A DNA stretch of 15,806 bases from Pseudomonadota bacterium (GCA_022567015.1 JADFHR010000046.1:1-15806); one strand, 5' to 3'; positions 1 through 7,866 are shown, numbered from the stretch's first letter. Notes: generated by a model not told the origin, from the letters alone. Numbers and translations: made by a program.

Positions 1-13
1 CCGCCGTTCCGGT

Positions 14-105
14 CGCGTATGCGGCCCGTCGGAGGGCGTCGAAAAGTTTCGACGATGCGCCGCATCGCCTGAAACTTTCCTCCTGCCCGACGAGCCGCCT
101 ACGCG
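14..105. repeat. Cruciform-forming intergenic repeat downstream of recG
   Basis: Bases 14-35 and 79-105 form long imperfect inverted arms: 14-19 pairs with 100-105, 21-25 with 94-98, and 27-32 with 87-92. The enclosed loop holds two further hairpins. One is a perfect 8-bp stem (37-44 with 47-54, CGTCGAAA/TTTCGACG); the other is a small stem at 55-65 (ATGCG/CGCAT). Together they could fold as a cloverleaf. The element lies just past the recG stop, so it could act as a structured transcript end, but no T-tract follows it. Its function is unknown. Confidence 0.6.
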
Positions 106-138
106 ATCTCTATGAGTCATGATCAGCATCCCTTGGTA

Positions 139-2220
139 TTACCCCGAGCGCAGGTACTTCACCGCCGCGTCGCGCTCGAACAGGTACAGGAGCGTGCGCA
201 GCGCGCGGCCGCGGGCCGAGGTGAGGTCCGCATCCCTTCCCAGGATGAGCCCGGCGTCGTCCCGGGCCGCCGCCAGCAACTCGGCGTGGGCGGCGAGGTC
301 GGCGAGGCGGAATTCGGGCATGCCGCTCTGCCGCGTGCCGAGCAGTTCCCCGGCGCCGCGCAGGCGCAGGTCCTCCTCGGCGATGCGGAAGCCGTCGTTG
401 GTCTGGCGCATGATGGCGAGCCGTCCCCGCGCCGTCTCGGTGAGGGGCGCGGCGTACAGCAACAGGCAGGTGGACGCCGCGGTGCCGCGGCCGATGCGGC
501 CGCGCAGCTGATGAAGCTGGGAAAGGCCGAAGCGCTCGGCGTGTTCGATCACCATCACCGTGGCCGCGGGCACGTCCATGCCCACCTCGACCACCGTGGT
601 GCAGACCAGGAGGTCCACCGTGCCGGCGGCGAAGGCCTGCATGGCGGCGTCCTTGTCGGCGCCTTTCAGGCGCCCGTGCAGCAGCCCGACGCGCTCGCCG
701 AAAACCTGCGCAAGCTTGCCGTAGCGCTCCTCGGCGGCGGCGGCGTCGAGGGCTTCGGATTCCTCCACCAGGGGGCACACCCAGTAGACTTTGCCGCCCC
801 CGTCCACGGCCCGGGCGACGGCGGCGATCACGTCGTCCAGGCGTCCCAGCGGCATCACCCGGGTGTCCACGGGCGGCCGCCCGGCCGGCTTTTCGAGGAG
901 CCTGGATTCGTCCATGTCGCCGTAGGCGGTGAGCATCAGGGTGCGGGGAATGGGGGTCGCCGTCATCACCAGCACGTCCGCGGCCCGTCCCTTGGCGGCC
1001 AGGGTCAGGCGCTGGTGCACCCCGAAGCGGTGCTGCTCGTCGATCACGGCGAGGGCCAGATCGTGGAAGGCGACGTCGTCCTGGAACAAGGCGTGGGTGC
1101 CCACGGCCAGCGCCGCCTGGCCGCCGGCCAGGTCGTCGAGCAGGGTCTTCCGCTGGCGCCCCTTCTCGCGCCCCGTCAGCAGCGCCACCGTGACGCCGGC
1201 CGCCGCGGCCAGGGGCTCGATGGCGGCCAGGTGCTGGCGGGCGAGGATATCGGTGGGCGCCATGAGCACCGCCTGGGCGCCGCATTCGACGGCGTTGAGC
1301 ATGCTCAGGAAGGCGACCACGGTCTTGCCGCTGCCCACGTCGCCCTGCAACAGGCGCAGCATGCGGGCGTCGGCGGCCATGTCGGCGGCGATGTCGTCGA
1401 GCGCCTTCTCCTGTGACCCGGTGAGGCGGAAGGGGAGCGCTTGCGTGACCTTGCGCCGCAGCCGCCCGTCGCCTTCGAGGCCGCGGCCGGCGACGCGCCG
1501 CATGTTGGCGCGGACCAGGGCCAGGGCCAGCTGGTTGGCGAGCAGCTCGTCGAAGGCGAGCCGCTGCCGGGCCGCCGATGTGGGCTCCAGGGCCGCCGCG
1601 TCGGCCGGCGCGTGGGCCTCGCCGAGCGCCGCGTGCCAGGGTTTCCACCCGTGGCGGGCGAGGAACGCCCGGTCGATCCATTCGTCCAGCCCGGGCGCCT
1701 TTTCCAAGGCGGCCCGGACCGCCCTGCCCAGGACCTTGAGGGTCAGGCCGGCGGTCAGGGGATAGACCGGCTCGACGGCCTGCAGGCGGTCGAGCTCTTC
1801 GAGGGTGCCGATGTGGTCGGGGTGGGTGATCTGGATTTCCCGGCCGAAGATTTCCACCGTGCCGCTGACCACCCGGGTCTCGCCCTCGGGCAGGACGCGG
1901 CGCAGGTAATCGGGCCGGGCATGGAAGAACACCAGCGCCAGGGTGCCCGAATCGTCGGCGCAGTACACCTTGTAGGGCCGCCGGGGATTGCCCGGCTTCT
2001 GGTGGCGGACCACCCGCACGGTCATGGTCGCCACCACCCCCGGCTCGGCGTCGGCGACGCGGGGCGCGTGGCGGCGGTCGATGATGCCGTTGGGCAGGTG
2101 CCAGAACAGATCCACGATGCGCGGCCCGGCCGCCTTGTCGATGGATTTGGCGATGCGCGGCCCGACGCCGGAAAGGGTCGTCACGGGCGCGAACAGGGGG
2201 TAGAGGATTTCCGGGCGCAT
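139..2220 (-). CDS. recG: ATP-dependent DNA helicase RecG
   Basis: RecG is a superfamily 2 DNA translocase that reverses stalled replication forks and branch-migrates Holliday junctions, acting on cytoplasmic DNA. The 693-residue product has the family's usual length. It begins with the wedge/OB-fold region (roughly residues 60-150). Helicase lobe 1 follows, with Walker A GDVGSGKT at 293-300, the DExH-type box DEQH at 394-397 and TATPIPRT from 420. Lobe 2 carries motif VI QLRGRIGRG at 571-579. The ATG at 2218-2220 gives an intact N-terminus and the TAA is at 139-141. The gene is divergent from sdhE-mfd across about 130 bases. Its role in fork repair pairs naturally with Mfd on the other side. 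Identity is firm; the exact start is likely but not proven. Confidence 0.97.
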   Translation of the reverse strand: MRPEILYPLFAPVTTLSGVGPRIAKSIDKAAGPRIVDLFWHLPNGIIDRRHAPRVADAEPGVVATMTVRVVRHQKPGNPRRPYKVYCADDSGTLALVFFHARPDYLRRVLPEGETRVVSGTVEIFGREIQITHPDHIGTLEELDRLQAVEPVYPLTAGLTLKVLGRAVRAALEKAPGLDEWIDRAFLARHGWKPWHAALGEAHAPADAAALEPTSAARQRLAFDELLANQLALALVRANMRRVAGRGLEGDGRLRRKVTQALPFRLTGSQEKALDDIAADMAADARMLRLLQGDVGSGKTVVAFLSMLNAVECGAQAVLMAPTDILARQHLAAIEPLAAAAGVTVALLTGREKGRQRKTLLDDLAGGQAALAVGTHALFQDDVAFHDLALAVIDEQHRFGVHQRLTLAAKGRAADVLVMTATPIPRTLMLTAYGDMDESRLLEKPAGRPPVDTRVMPLGRLDDVIAAVARAVDGGGKVYWVCPLVEESEALDAAAAEERYGKLAQVFGERVGLLHGRLKGADKDAAMQAFAAGTVDLLVCTTVVEVGMDVPAATVMVIEHAERFGLSQLHQLRGRIGRGTAASTCLLLYAAPLTETARGRLAIMRQTNDGFRIAEEDLRLRGAGELLGTRQSGMPEFRLADLAAHAELLAAARDDAGLILGRDADLTSARGRALRTLLYLFERDAAVKYLRSG

Positions 2221-2255
2221 GGCGGAAGGCTACGTGGCTGACATCGGGGCCTCGA

Positions 2256-2285
2256 GGCTCTATATCCTAGGGCTCTATATCCTAG
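2256..2285. repeat. Perfect 15-bp tandem duplication between recG and sdhE
   Basis: The unit GGCTCTATATCCTAG occurs twice back to back (2256-2270 and 2271-2285). Each copy's junction with the following G/GG creates CCTAGG. The repeat sits in the only non-coding gap between the divergent recG and sdhE starts, where promoters for both must lie. It is AT-rich compared with its surroundings (TATAT), so it could contribute -10-like sequence on either strand. The repeat is directly visible; a regulatory role is inference. Confidence 0.7.
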
Positions 2286-2348
2286 GACATCCGAAGGCGG
2301 CCCGCGAGTACGCACCTGTCGAGTTTCCGGGCATGGGGAGAGAAAAGC

Positions 2349-2600
2349 GTGGATTCCCGCCGCAAGCGCGTGCTGTTCCGCAGCCGCCACCGGGGCATGC
2401 AGGAGACCGACATCCTGCTCGGCGGTTTCGCCCAGCGCCACCTGAACGACCTGAGCGGCGAGCAGCTGGAGCAGTTCGAAACCCTGCTCGATGAGAACGA
2501 CAACGACCTCTTCGACTGGATCACCGGCAGGACGGCGGTGCCGCCGGCCCTGGACAACGGCGTCATGAAGTTGCTTCGGAATTTTAAGAATAGCCTGTAA
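2349..2600 (+). CDS. sdhE: Succinate dehydrogenase flavinylation factor SdhE
   Basis: SdhE (formerly DUF339/YgfY; Sdh5/SDHAF2 in mitochondria) is a small cytoplasmic protein that promotes covalent attachment of FAD to the succinate dehydrogenase flavoprotein subunit. The 83-residue product has normal family length and carries the diagnostic RGxxE motif as RGMQE (residues 15-19). That is followed by the typical run DILLGGFAQRH and an acidic, aromatic stretch with LFDWITG. The start is GTG at 2349; a purine-rich GGGGAG at 2335-2340 can serve as ribosome-binding site. The stop is only 4 bases before the mfd start, so the two are probably co-transcribed. Nothing functional connects SdhE to RecG or Mfd; the grouping is conserved synteny, as I recall it for Alphaproteobacteria. 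Confidence 0.93.
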   Translation: MDSRRKRVLFRSRHRGMQETDILLGGFAQRHLNDLSGEQLEQFETLLDENDNDLFDWITGRTAVPPALDNGVMKLLRNFKNSL

Positions 2601-2604
2601 GAAG

Positions 2605-5600
2605 TTGGAATTGTTAACGAAGAAGCTGGAATGTCCCGGCCGGCTGCTGATCTCCGGGGCGCCCGAGGGCTTCGACGCGCTGCTCATGGCCGAGCTCGCC
2701 GGGGACGCCGCGGCCGGCCTCGTGTTCGTCGCCCGCGACGACGTGCGCCTGGCGCGCATGGCCGAGGCGCTCGCCTTCTTCGCGCCGCGGACCGAACGGC
2801 TGGAATTCCCCGCCTGGGACTGCCTGCCCTACGACCGGGTTTCGCCCAACGGCGAGATCGTCAGCCGCCGCATCGACACCCTGACCCGGCTTCTGGAAAC
2901 GGCACCGGACGAGGCGGCCGGGCGGGTGGTCCTGACCACGGTGTCGGCGCTCCTGCAACGGGTGCCGCCGCGCGCCGTCTTCGCCGGTGCGACCCTGCAC
3001 GCCACCGTGGGCCGGCCCCTGGACCCCGAGGCGCTGGTGGCGTTCCTCGCCGGCAGCGGCTACGTGCGCTCGGGAACGGTCATGGAGCCCGGCGAATACG
3101 CCGTCCGCGGGGGCATCGTCGATGTCTTTCCGCCGGGCCGCGCCGAACCGGTGCGCCTGGATTTCTTCGGCGACGACCTGGAGGGCATCCGCGCCTTCGA
3201 CCCCGCCACCCAGCGCACCACCGGCACCCTGCAGGGCACGGCGCTCAAGCCGGTGAGCGAGATGCTGCTGGACGAGGCGGCGATCGCGCGCTTCCGGTCC
3301 GGCTACCGGGTCCTGTTCGGGGCGCCGGCGCGCGACGATCCCCTGTACGAGGCGGTCTCGGCCGGCCGCCGGCACATGGGCATGGAGCACTGGCTGCCGC
3401 TCTTCCACGAACGCCTGGAAACCCTGCTCGACTATGTGCCCGGCTGGGCGGTCATCCTCGATCACCAGGCGGAGGCGGCGCGCGACGCCCGGCTCGATCT
3501 CATCGCCGAGTACTACGCGGCGCGCACCACCATCGCCGGAACCGGGCTCGCCGCCGCCGGCACCCTCTACAACCCGGTGCCGCCGGACCGGCTGTATCTG
3601 GACGGGGCGGCGTGGGACACGGCTCTGGAAAGCCGGTCCGTCGGCCTGTTGTCGCCCTTCGGGGCGCCCGAGGGCCAGGCCGGCGCGGTGGACGCCGGCG
3701 GGCGGCCGGGCAGGGACTTCGGCGACGCCCGCGCCCAACCCGGCGTCAACGTCTTCGACGCGCTGCGCGACCACGTCGCCGCCGAACAAAACGCCGGCCG
3801 CCGGGTGGTCATTGCGGCGTTCACCCGGGGCTCGCGCGACCGCCTGGGATCGCTGTTCGCCGAGCACGGGGTGGCCAACCTCGAGGCCGTGGACGACTGG
3901 GCCGGGGCGGCGGCCCTGGGCGCCGACGCCGTGGCCCTGGCCGTGGTCGGCCTGGAGCGCGGATTCACCGCGCCCGGCCTGGCGGTGATCGCCGAGCAGG
4001 ACATCCTCGGCGACCGCCTGACCCGCCCCGCCCGGCGCAAGGTCCGCGCCGAGGCCTTCATCGCCGAGGCCGCGTCCCTGCAACAGGGCGACCTGGTGGT
4101 GCACGTGGACCACGGCATCGGCCGCTACGACGGGCTCGACACCATCCAGGTGGCCGGCGCGGCGCACGACTGTTTGCGCCTGATCTATGACGGCGGCGAC
4201 AAGCTGTTCCTGCCGGTGGAGAACATCGAGGTCATCTCGCGCTACGGCTCGGAGCAGGCGGAAGCCCAACTCGACCGTCTCGGCGGCGTCGCCTGGCAGG
4301 CGCGCAAGGCGCGGCTGAAGAAGCGCATCCGCGACATGGCCGACGAGCTGATCGCCGTGGCGGCGGCGCGCAGCGTGCGTCCCGGCGTCGTGATGACGCC
4401 GCCCGAGGGCCTGTTCGACGAATTCTGCGCCCGCTTTCCCTACGCCGAGACCGAGGATCAGCAGAACGCCATCGCCGATGTCGTGACCGACCTGGGCGGC
4501 GGCCGCCCGGTGGACCGGCTGATCTGCGGGGACGTGGGGTTCGGCAAGACCGAGGTCGCCTTGCGCGCCGCCTTCATCACCGCCTTCGCCGGCAAGCAGG
4601 TGGCGGTCGTGGTGCCGACGACCCTGCTCTGCCGCCAGCACTACCATACCTTCTCCGAGCGCTTCGCCGACCTCCCCGTGCGCGTCGCGCAGATCTCGCG
4701 GCTGGTGTCCGGCCCCCGCGTCAAGGAGGCCAAGGCGGGGCTCGCCGACGGCACCGTGGACATCATCATCGGCACCCACGCGCTGTTGGCCAAGGACATC
4801 CGGTTCCGCGATCTCGGCCTGCTGGTCGTCGACGAGGAGCAGCACTTCGGCGTCTCCCACAAGGAGAAGCTGAAGAAACTGAAAGCCGACGTGCACGTGC
4901 TGACCCTCACCGCGACGCCCATTCCGCGCACCCTGCAGATGGCCCTGAGCGGCGTGCGCGAGATGAGCCTGATCGCCACCCCCCCGGTGGACCGCCTCGC
5001 GGTGCGCACCTTCGTGCTGCCCTACGATCCGGTGGTCATCCGCGAGGCGATCCTGCGCGAGCACTACCGGGGCGGCCAGACCTTTTACGTCTGTCCGCGC
5101 ATCGAGGACATGGACGCCCTGTGGGCGCGGCTCGGCGACCTGGTGCCCGAGGTGAAGATGGTCATGGCGCACGGGCGCATGGCGGCGCGGCGGCTGGAGT
5201 CCGCCATGGCCGCCTTCTACGACCGCGCCTACGATCTGCTGCTGTCCACCAACATCATCGAATCGGGCCTCGATCTGCCGGCGGTGAATACCATCGTCAT
5301 CCACCGCGCCGACATGTTCGGCCTGGCCCAGCTCTACCAGTTGCGCGGCCGGGTCGGGCGCTCCAAGGTCAGGGCCTATGCCTACCTGACCCTGCCGCCG
5401 CGCCAGAAGCTCTCGCCGGCGGCGGAGAAACGCCTCGACGTGATGCAGACCCTGGACACCCTCGGCGCCGGGTTCTCCCTGGCCAGCCACGACCTCGACA
5501 TCCGCGGCGCCGGCAACCTGTTGGGCGAGGAGCAGTCGGGCCACATCCGCGAGGTCGGCATCGAGCTCTATCAGCACATGCTCGAAGAGGCGGTGGCCCA

Positions 5601-6084
5601 GGCGCGCGGCGGGGACGGGGCCGCCGACGGGGAGTGGAGCCCGCAGATCAGCATCGGCATACCGGTGCGCATCCCCGAGGAATACGTCGCCGACCTGTCC
5701 GTGCGCATGGGGCTTTACAGGCGCATCGCCAGGCTTCGGGGGGCGCAAGAGATCGACGCCTTCGCCGCCGAATTGATCGACCGCTTCGGCGCCCTGCCGC
5801 CGGAAGTGGAGAACCTGCTCAAATCCGTGGCCATCAAGGGTCTGTGCCTGGACGCCGGCGTCGACAAGGTGGAGGCCGGACCGAAGGGCGCGGTGGTGTC
5901 GTTCCGCAAAGCCCAGTTCGCCAATCCGGCGGGGCTGGTCGACTTCATCACCGCGCAAGGAGGAACGGTCAAGCTGCGCCCCGACCACCGGCTGGTCTAC
6001 GGGCGCGCCTGGGACGACCCGGACGCCCGCCTCGCCGGCGTCCAGCACCTGCTCGGCGAGCTCGCGACAATCGCGGCGGGGTAG
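2605..6084 (+). CDS. mfd: Transcription-repair coupling factor Mfd
   Basis: Mfd binds RNA polymerase stalled at DNA lesions, pushes it off by ATP-driven translocation, and recruits UvrA for nucleotide excision repair. The 1159-residue product matches the family size. A UvrB-like N-terminal region includes FPAWDCLPYD around residue 70. The RNA-polymerase-interacting domain begins near 495 (GDLVVHVDHGIGRYDG). The RecG-like motor has Walker A GDVGFGKT at 642-649, DEEQ at 743-746, TATPIPRT from 769 and QLRGRVGRS at 912-920. The C-terminal TRCF domain follows from about 1000. The start is TTG at 2605; another in-frame TTG at 2611 is possible, and no ATG lies nearby in frame. Ribosome-binding signal is weak, so translation may be coupled to sdhE. 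Confidence 0.97.
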   Translation: MELLTKKLECPGRLLISGAPEGFDALLMAELAGDAAAGLVFVARDDVRLARMAEALAFFAPRTERLEFPAWDCLPYDRVSPNGEIVSRRIDTLTRLLETAPDEAAGRVVLTTVSALLQRVPPRAVFAGATLHATVGRPLDPEALVAFLAGSGYVRSGTVMEPGEYAVRGGIVDVFPPGRAEPVRLDFFGDDLEGIRAFDPATQRTTGTLQGTALKPVSEMLLDEAAIARFRSGYRVLFGAPARDDPLYEAVSAGRRHMGMEHWLPLFHERLETLLDYVPGWAVILDHQAEAARDARLDLIAEYYAARTTIAGTGLAAAGTLYNPVPPDRLYLDGAAWDTALESRSVGLLSPFGAPEGQAGAVDAGGRPGRDFGDARAQPGVNVFDALRDHVAAEQNAGRRVVIAAFTRGSRDRLGSLFAEHGVANLEAVDDWAGAAALGADAVALAVVGLERGFTAPGLAVIAEQDILGDRLTRPARRKVRAEAFIAEAASLQQGDLVVHVDHGIGRYDGLDTIQVAGAAHDCLRLIYDGGDKLFLPVENIEVISRYGSEQAEAQLDRLGGVAWQARKARLKKRIRDMADELIAVAAARSVRPGVVMTPPEGLFDEFCARFPYAETEDQQNAIADVVTDLGGGRPVDRLICGDVGFGKTEVALRAAFITAFAGKQVAVVVPTTLLCRQHYHTFSERFADLPVRVAQISRLVSGPRVKEAKAGLADGTVDIIIGTHALLAKDIRFRDLGLLVVDEEQHFGVSHKEKLKKLKADVHVLTLTATPIPRTLQMALSGVREMSLIATPPVDRLAVRTFVLPYDPVVIREAILREHYRGGQTFYVCPRIEDMDALWARLGDLVPEVKMVMAHGRMAARRLESAMAAFYDRAYDLLLSTNIIESGLDLPAVNTIVIHRADMFGLAQLYQLRGRVGRSKVRAYAYLTLPPRQKLSPAAEKRLDVMQTLDTLGAGFSLASHDLDIRGAGNLLGEEQSGHIREVGIELYQHMLEEAVAQARGGDGAADGEWSPQISIGIPVRIPEEYVADLSVRMGLYRRIARLRGAQEIDAFAAELIDRFGALPPEVENLLKSVAIKGLCLDAGVDKVEAGPKGAVVSFRKAQFANPAGLVDFITAQGGTVKLRPDHRLVYGRAWDDPDARLAGVQHLLGELATIAAG

Positions 6085-6140
6085 GGGGGCGGGATTCGAG
6101 CTTGCAGGCCGCAGCAGAAATTAAAACATCCTGTTTTCCG

Positions 6141-6179
6141 CTCCTCCGCGCTCCTCCGCGTCCTCCGCGGTCCTCCGCG
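6141..6179 (+). repeat. Four tandem TCCTCCGCG units after mfd
   Basis: TCCTCCGCG appears four times in a row with 0-1 base between copies (6142-6150, 6152-6160, 6161-6169, 6171-6179). AT-rich stretches (AAATTAAAACATCC before, TTTAAATTTTC after) and then an AACGCAGAGGGCGCA segment surround it. The array sits between the convergent mfd and DsbA-like genes. I recall similar CGCGGAGGA/CGCAGAGG-type intergenic repeats from unrelated bacterial genomes, but this is memory, not a search. No gene or clear terminator is seen in 6085-6320. Confidence 0.6.
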
Positions 6180-6320
6180 TTTTAAATTTTCAACGCAGAG
6201 GGCGCACAGGGACGCAGGGGGGTGGAGCGGGTTGTCCGCCGCGAACGACACCGGGGACGACGACGCGCCGGGCCGCCTTGGCGCCGCGGCGGCCGAACAT
6301 CCCGCGCCGCAACGTCCCCC

Positions 6321-6959
6321 TCATTCCCCGCCGCCCACCTCGTGCGCCGCGTCCAGCATGCGGGCCAGGACCTGGGGCTCCTGGGCGCCGGAGATGACCA
6401 TGTCGCGGTTGAACACGAAGGCGGGCACGCCGTTGATGCCGAGGCCGTGGGTGCGGGCGTTTTCCTGGTGGATCAGGGCCGTGTCCTCGCCGCCCGTCAG
6501 GTACGCGCGCAACGGGCCGGGGTCCAGGCCAAGGGCCTCGCCGATGCCCGTCAGCACGCCGGTGTCGCCGATATCATGGCCGTCGACGAAGTAGGCGAGG
6601 AACAGGGCCTCGACGGCGTCCGTGGCCCTGTCCGAGCGCTCGGCGAAGCGGACCAGGCGGTGGGCGTCCACCGTGCTCGGCGTGCGCCGGATACGCTCGA
6701 ACGCGAAGTCGATCTCCACCGATTCTCCGGCCTCGCCGATGGTGCCGTAGACGTGGCGCACCCGCGCCTCGCTGCCGAACTTCCTGATCAGGTAGGCGGT
6801 GCGGTCGATGCCTTCGGGCGGCATCTCGGGGTTGAGCAGGAAGGGGCGCCACCGGGCCGTCACCCGGATATGGGGGCGCAGCGCCAGCGCCTTTTCCAGC
6901 CGGCGCTTGCCGATGTAGCACCACGGGCACACGGCGTCGAAAATGATCTCGATGTGCAC
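6321..6959 (-). CDS. DsbA-family oxidoreductase (FrnE-like), cytoplasmic
   Basis: This is a thioredoxin-fold protein of the DsbA/FrnE/HCCA-isomerase group, likely a thiol-disulfide oxidoreductase. The 212-residue product begins directly with the first beta strand and the active site CPWC at residues 11-14. The cis-proline loop is GVPAF (Pro179), followed by SGAQEPQVL, typical of FrnE-like proteins. There is no signal peptide, so it is expected in the cytoplasm rather than acting in periplasmic protein folding. The start is GTG at 6957-6959 with GAGGT close upstream on the minus strand. It is convergent with mfd and stands alone. The CxxC makes a redox role more likely than the glutathione-dependent isomerase role of relatives that lack the second cysteine. 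The substrate cannot be told from sequence. Confidence 0.88.
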   Translation of the reverse strand: MHIEIIFDAVCPWCYIGKRRLEKALALRPHIRVTARWRPFLLNPEMPPEGIDRTAYLIRKFGSEARVRHVYGTIGEAGESVEIDFAFERIRRTPSTVDAHRLVRFAERSDRATDAVEALFLAYFVDGHDIGDTGVLTGIGEALGLDPGPLRAYLTGGEDTALIHQENARTHGLGINGVPAFVFNRDMVISGAQEPQVLARMLDAAHEVGGGE

Positions 6960-7131
6960 GCTACCTCTCCCGCCCGGGTTCTCGATCCGCGGTTCCGCGC
7001 CCCCGCGCCGCGCCGTTCAGCGGGGAAGGATGCACAGCCGGGCGGCAAAGGTCAATTTTTCGTGTGTTGGTGGAATTCATGGCCGGCGTGGTGTATAGGA
7101 AAGGGAAAACGCGACGTATTTCAACTCGCAT

Positions 7132-7138
7132 GGGAGGT
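7132..7138 (+). promoter_or_regulatory. Shine-Dalgarno site fixing a TTG start
   Basis: GGGAGGT ends 4 bases before the TTG at 7143. It is the best ribosome-binding site in the vicinity and sets the start of the small secreted protein at a codon where the signal peptide begins properly. A nearby ATG at 7130 is out of frame. Confidence 0.75.
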
Positions 7139-7142
7139 TCCA

Positions 7143-7385
7143 TTGATTAAACGCACACTCGCCACCGCCGTGGTGCTCGCATTCATCAGCGGGCCGGCGC
7201 TTGCCGCACACTGCCCCAAGGACGTCAAGAAAATCCAAGCCGCCATGTCGAAGCTCGATAAAGGAAAGATGATGATGGCCAAGGAAATGAGCGACAAGGG
7301 GATGGCGCTCCACAAGGCCGGAAAACACGGGGAGGCGATCAAGGTCTTGCACAAAGAGATGGAGGCCCTCGGCATCAAGCATTAG
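7143..7385 (+). CDS. Small secreted protein, 80 residues, unknown function
   Basis: The product starts at TTG 7143 and reads MIKRTLATAVVLAFISG, then PALA followed by AHCPKD. This is a classic Sec signal peptide with cleavage expected after ALA (residue 21). The mature part, about 59 residues, is lysine- and methionine-rich, with one cysteine right after the cleavage site and a helical AxHKAGKHGEAIKVLHKEME segment resembling a TPR half-repeat. It should be periplasmic. I recall a loose family of small alphaproteobacterial periplasmic proteins with a similar CPxDxxKI start and ALHKAGKH segment, none with an established role. The gene has its own Shine-Dalgarno site and intrinsic terminator, so it is a monocistronic unit. 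The cysteine lies two residues after the cut; there is no lipobox, so it is not a lipoprotein. Confidence 0.85.
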   Translation: MIKRTLATAVVLAFISGPALAAHCPKDVKKIQAAMSKLDKGKMMMAKEMSDKGMALHKAGKHGEAIKVLHKEMEALGIKH

Positions 7386-7405
7386 GGCCACGGCGCCCGC
7401 AACGG

Positions 7406-7438
7406 CCCGCCCCGTGCACCGCGCGGGGCGGGTTTTTT
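7406..7438 (+). terminator. Rho-independent terminator of the small secreted protein gene
   Basis: Stem CCCGCCCCG (7406-7414) pairs perfectly with CGGGGCGGG (7424-7432). Three further pairs, including one T-G wobble, close on an ACC loop, and six Ts follow at 7433-7438. It lies 20 bases after the stop codon. Confidence 0.93.
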
Positions 7439-7449
7439 CTTGGCAACCG

Positions 7450-7548
7450 GTCCGCCTTCGCTAAAGCTTCGGCGGACACTCCTACGCCTAAGCGCCTTCG
7501 CGCGCCAGTCCACAAGGGTGGCCTGCCACCCGAAGCCGAAGGCGTAGG
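7450..7548. repeat. Cluster of nested inverted repeats
   Basis: Three perfect stems are visible. GTCCGCC/GGCGGAC occupies 7450-7456 and 7471-7477. CCTACGCC/GGCGTAGG occupies 7481-7488 and 7541-7548. Nested inside the second is GGGTGGC/GCCACCC at 7516-7522 and 7525-7531. No convincing gene lies in 7441-7866; this cluster and the following direct repeats fill it. It may be an intergenic repeat element marking the end of the chromosomal backbone. Confidence 0.6.
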
Positions 7549-7600
7549 GTGGCGGTGCAGGCAGTCTGCGGCGAACTTGTCTCTGGGGCCGGAGCGGCGA

Positions 7601-7771
7601 TTTCCCTGTTAAACAGGGAAAAAACAGGGAATTTTTGCAAAAACAGCCTGATCGGGCCGCAAATTTGCCTGTAACATGCTGACATTGCTCAATAATTTTT
7701 GCAAATTCCCTAAGCGACGGAACAGGGAATTTTTTCAGCCGAACAGGGAATTTAAATTGCAGAACAGGGAA
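7601..7771 (+). repeat. Array of AACAGGGAA direct repeats (iteron-like)
   Basis: AACAGGGAA occurs at 7612-7620, 7623-7631, 7721-7729, 7742-7750 and 7763-7771, mostly followed by T-rich sequence. The first copy is also the right arm of a near-perfect palindrome, TTTCCCTGTT-A-AACAGGGAAA (7601-7621). A second motif, AATTTTTGCAAA, is repeated at 7630-7641 and 7694-7705. The last three copies are spaced 21 bases apart, two helical turns. The block is far richer in A+T than its surroundings. A related CAGGGAA lies across the IS66 element at 10535-10541, so the insertion may have split the block. Its function is unknown. Confidence 0.75.
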
Positions 7772-7777
7772 TTATCT

Positions 7778-7799
7778 GTAAGCGTCCATTGGTGACACG
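7778..7799 (+). repeat. IS66 left terminal inverted repeat
   Basis: The first bases are GTAAGCGTCCATTGG. This segment is identical over 22 bases to the reverse complement of 10509-10530. Confidence 0.95.
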
Positions 7800-7866
7800 C
7801 TTGTTTTCGGCCTTCCGGATGCGATTTTCTCTCCACGGCTAATTTTGTGAGTCAGGGGGGACGATT

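Noticed and set aside
112..1416. Long plus-strand open frame opposite recG
   Set aside because: It is antisense to a clear RecG coding sequence and has the same shadow composition.
2614..6048. Very long minus-strand open frame opposite mfd
   Set aside because: It is the antisense shadow produced by G/C-biased third codon positions of mfd. Its composition (His-, Gly-, Gln- and Val-rich) matches no protein family.
6222..7142. Upstream extension of the small secreted protein frame
   Set aside because: It is antisense to the DsbA-like gene. The Shine-Dalgarno site and signal peptide place the real start at TTG 7143.
7488..7685. Minus-strand open frame before IS66
   Set aside because: It runs through inverted and direct repeats and has no ribosome site or recognisable protein features.
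7601..7771. Possible CRISPR array
   Set aside because: The repeat unit is only 9 bases and spacing is irregular for the first copies. No cas genes are present.
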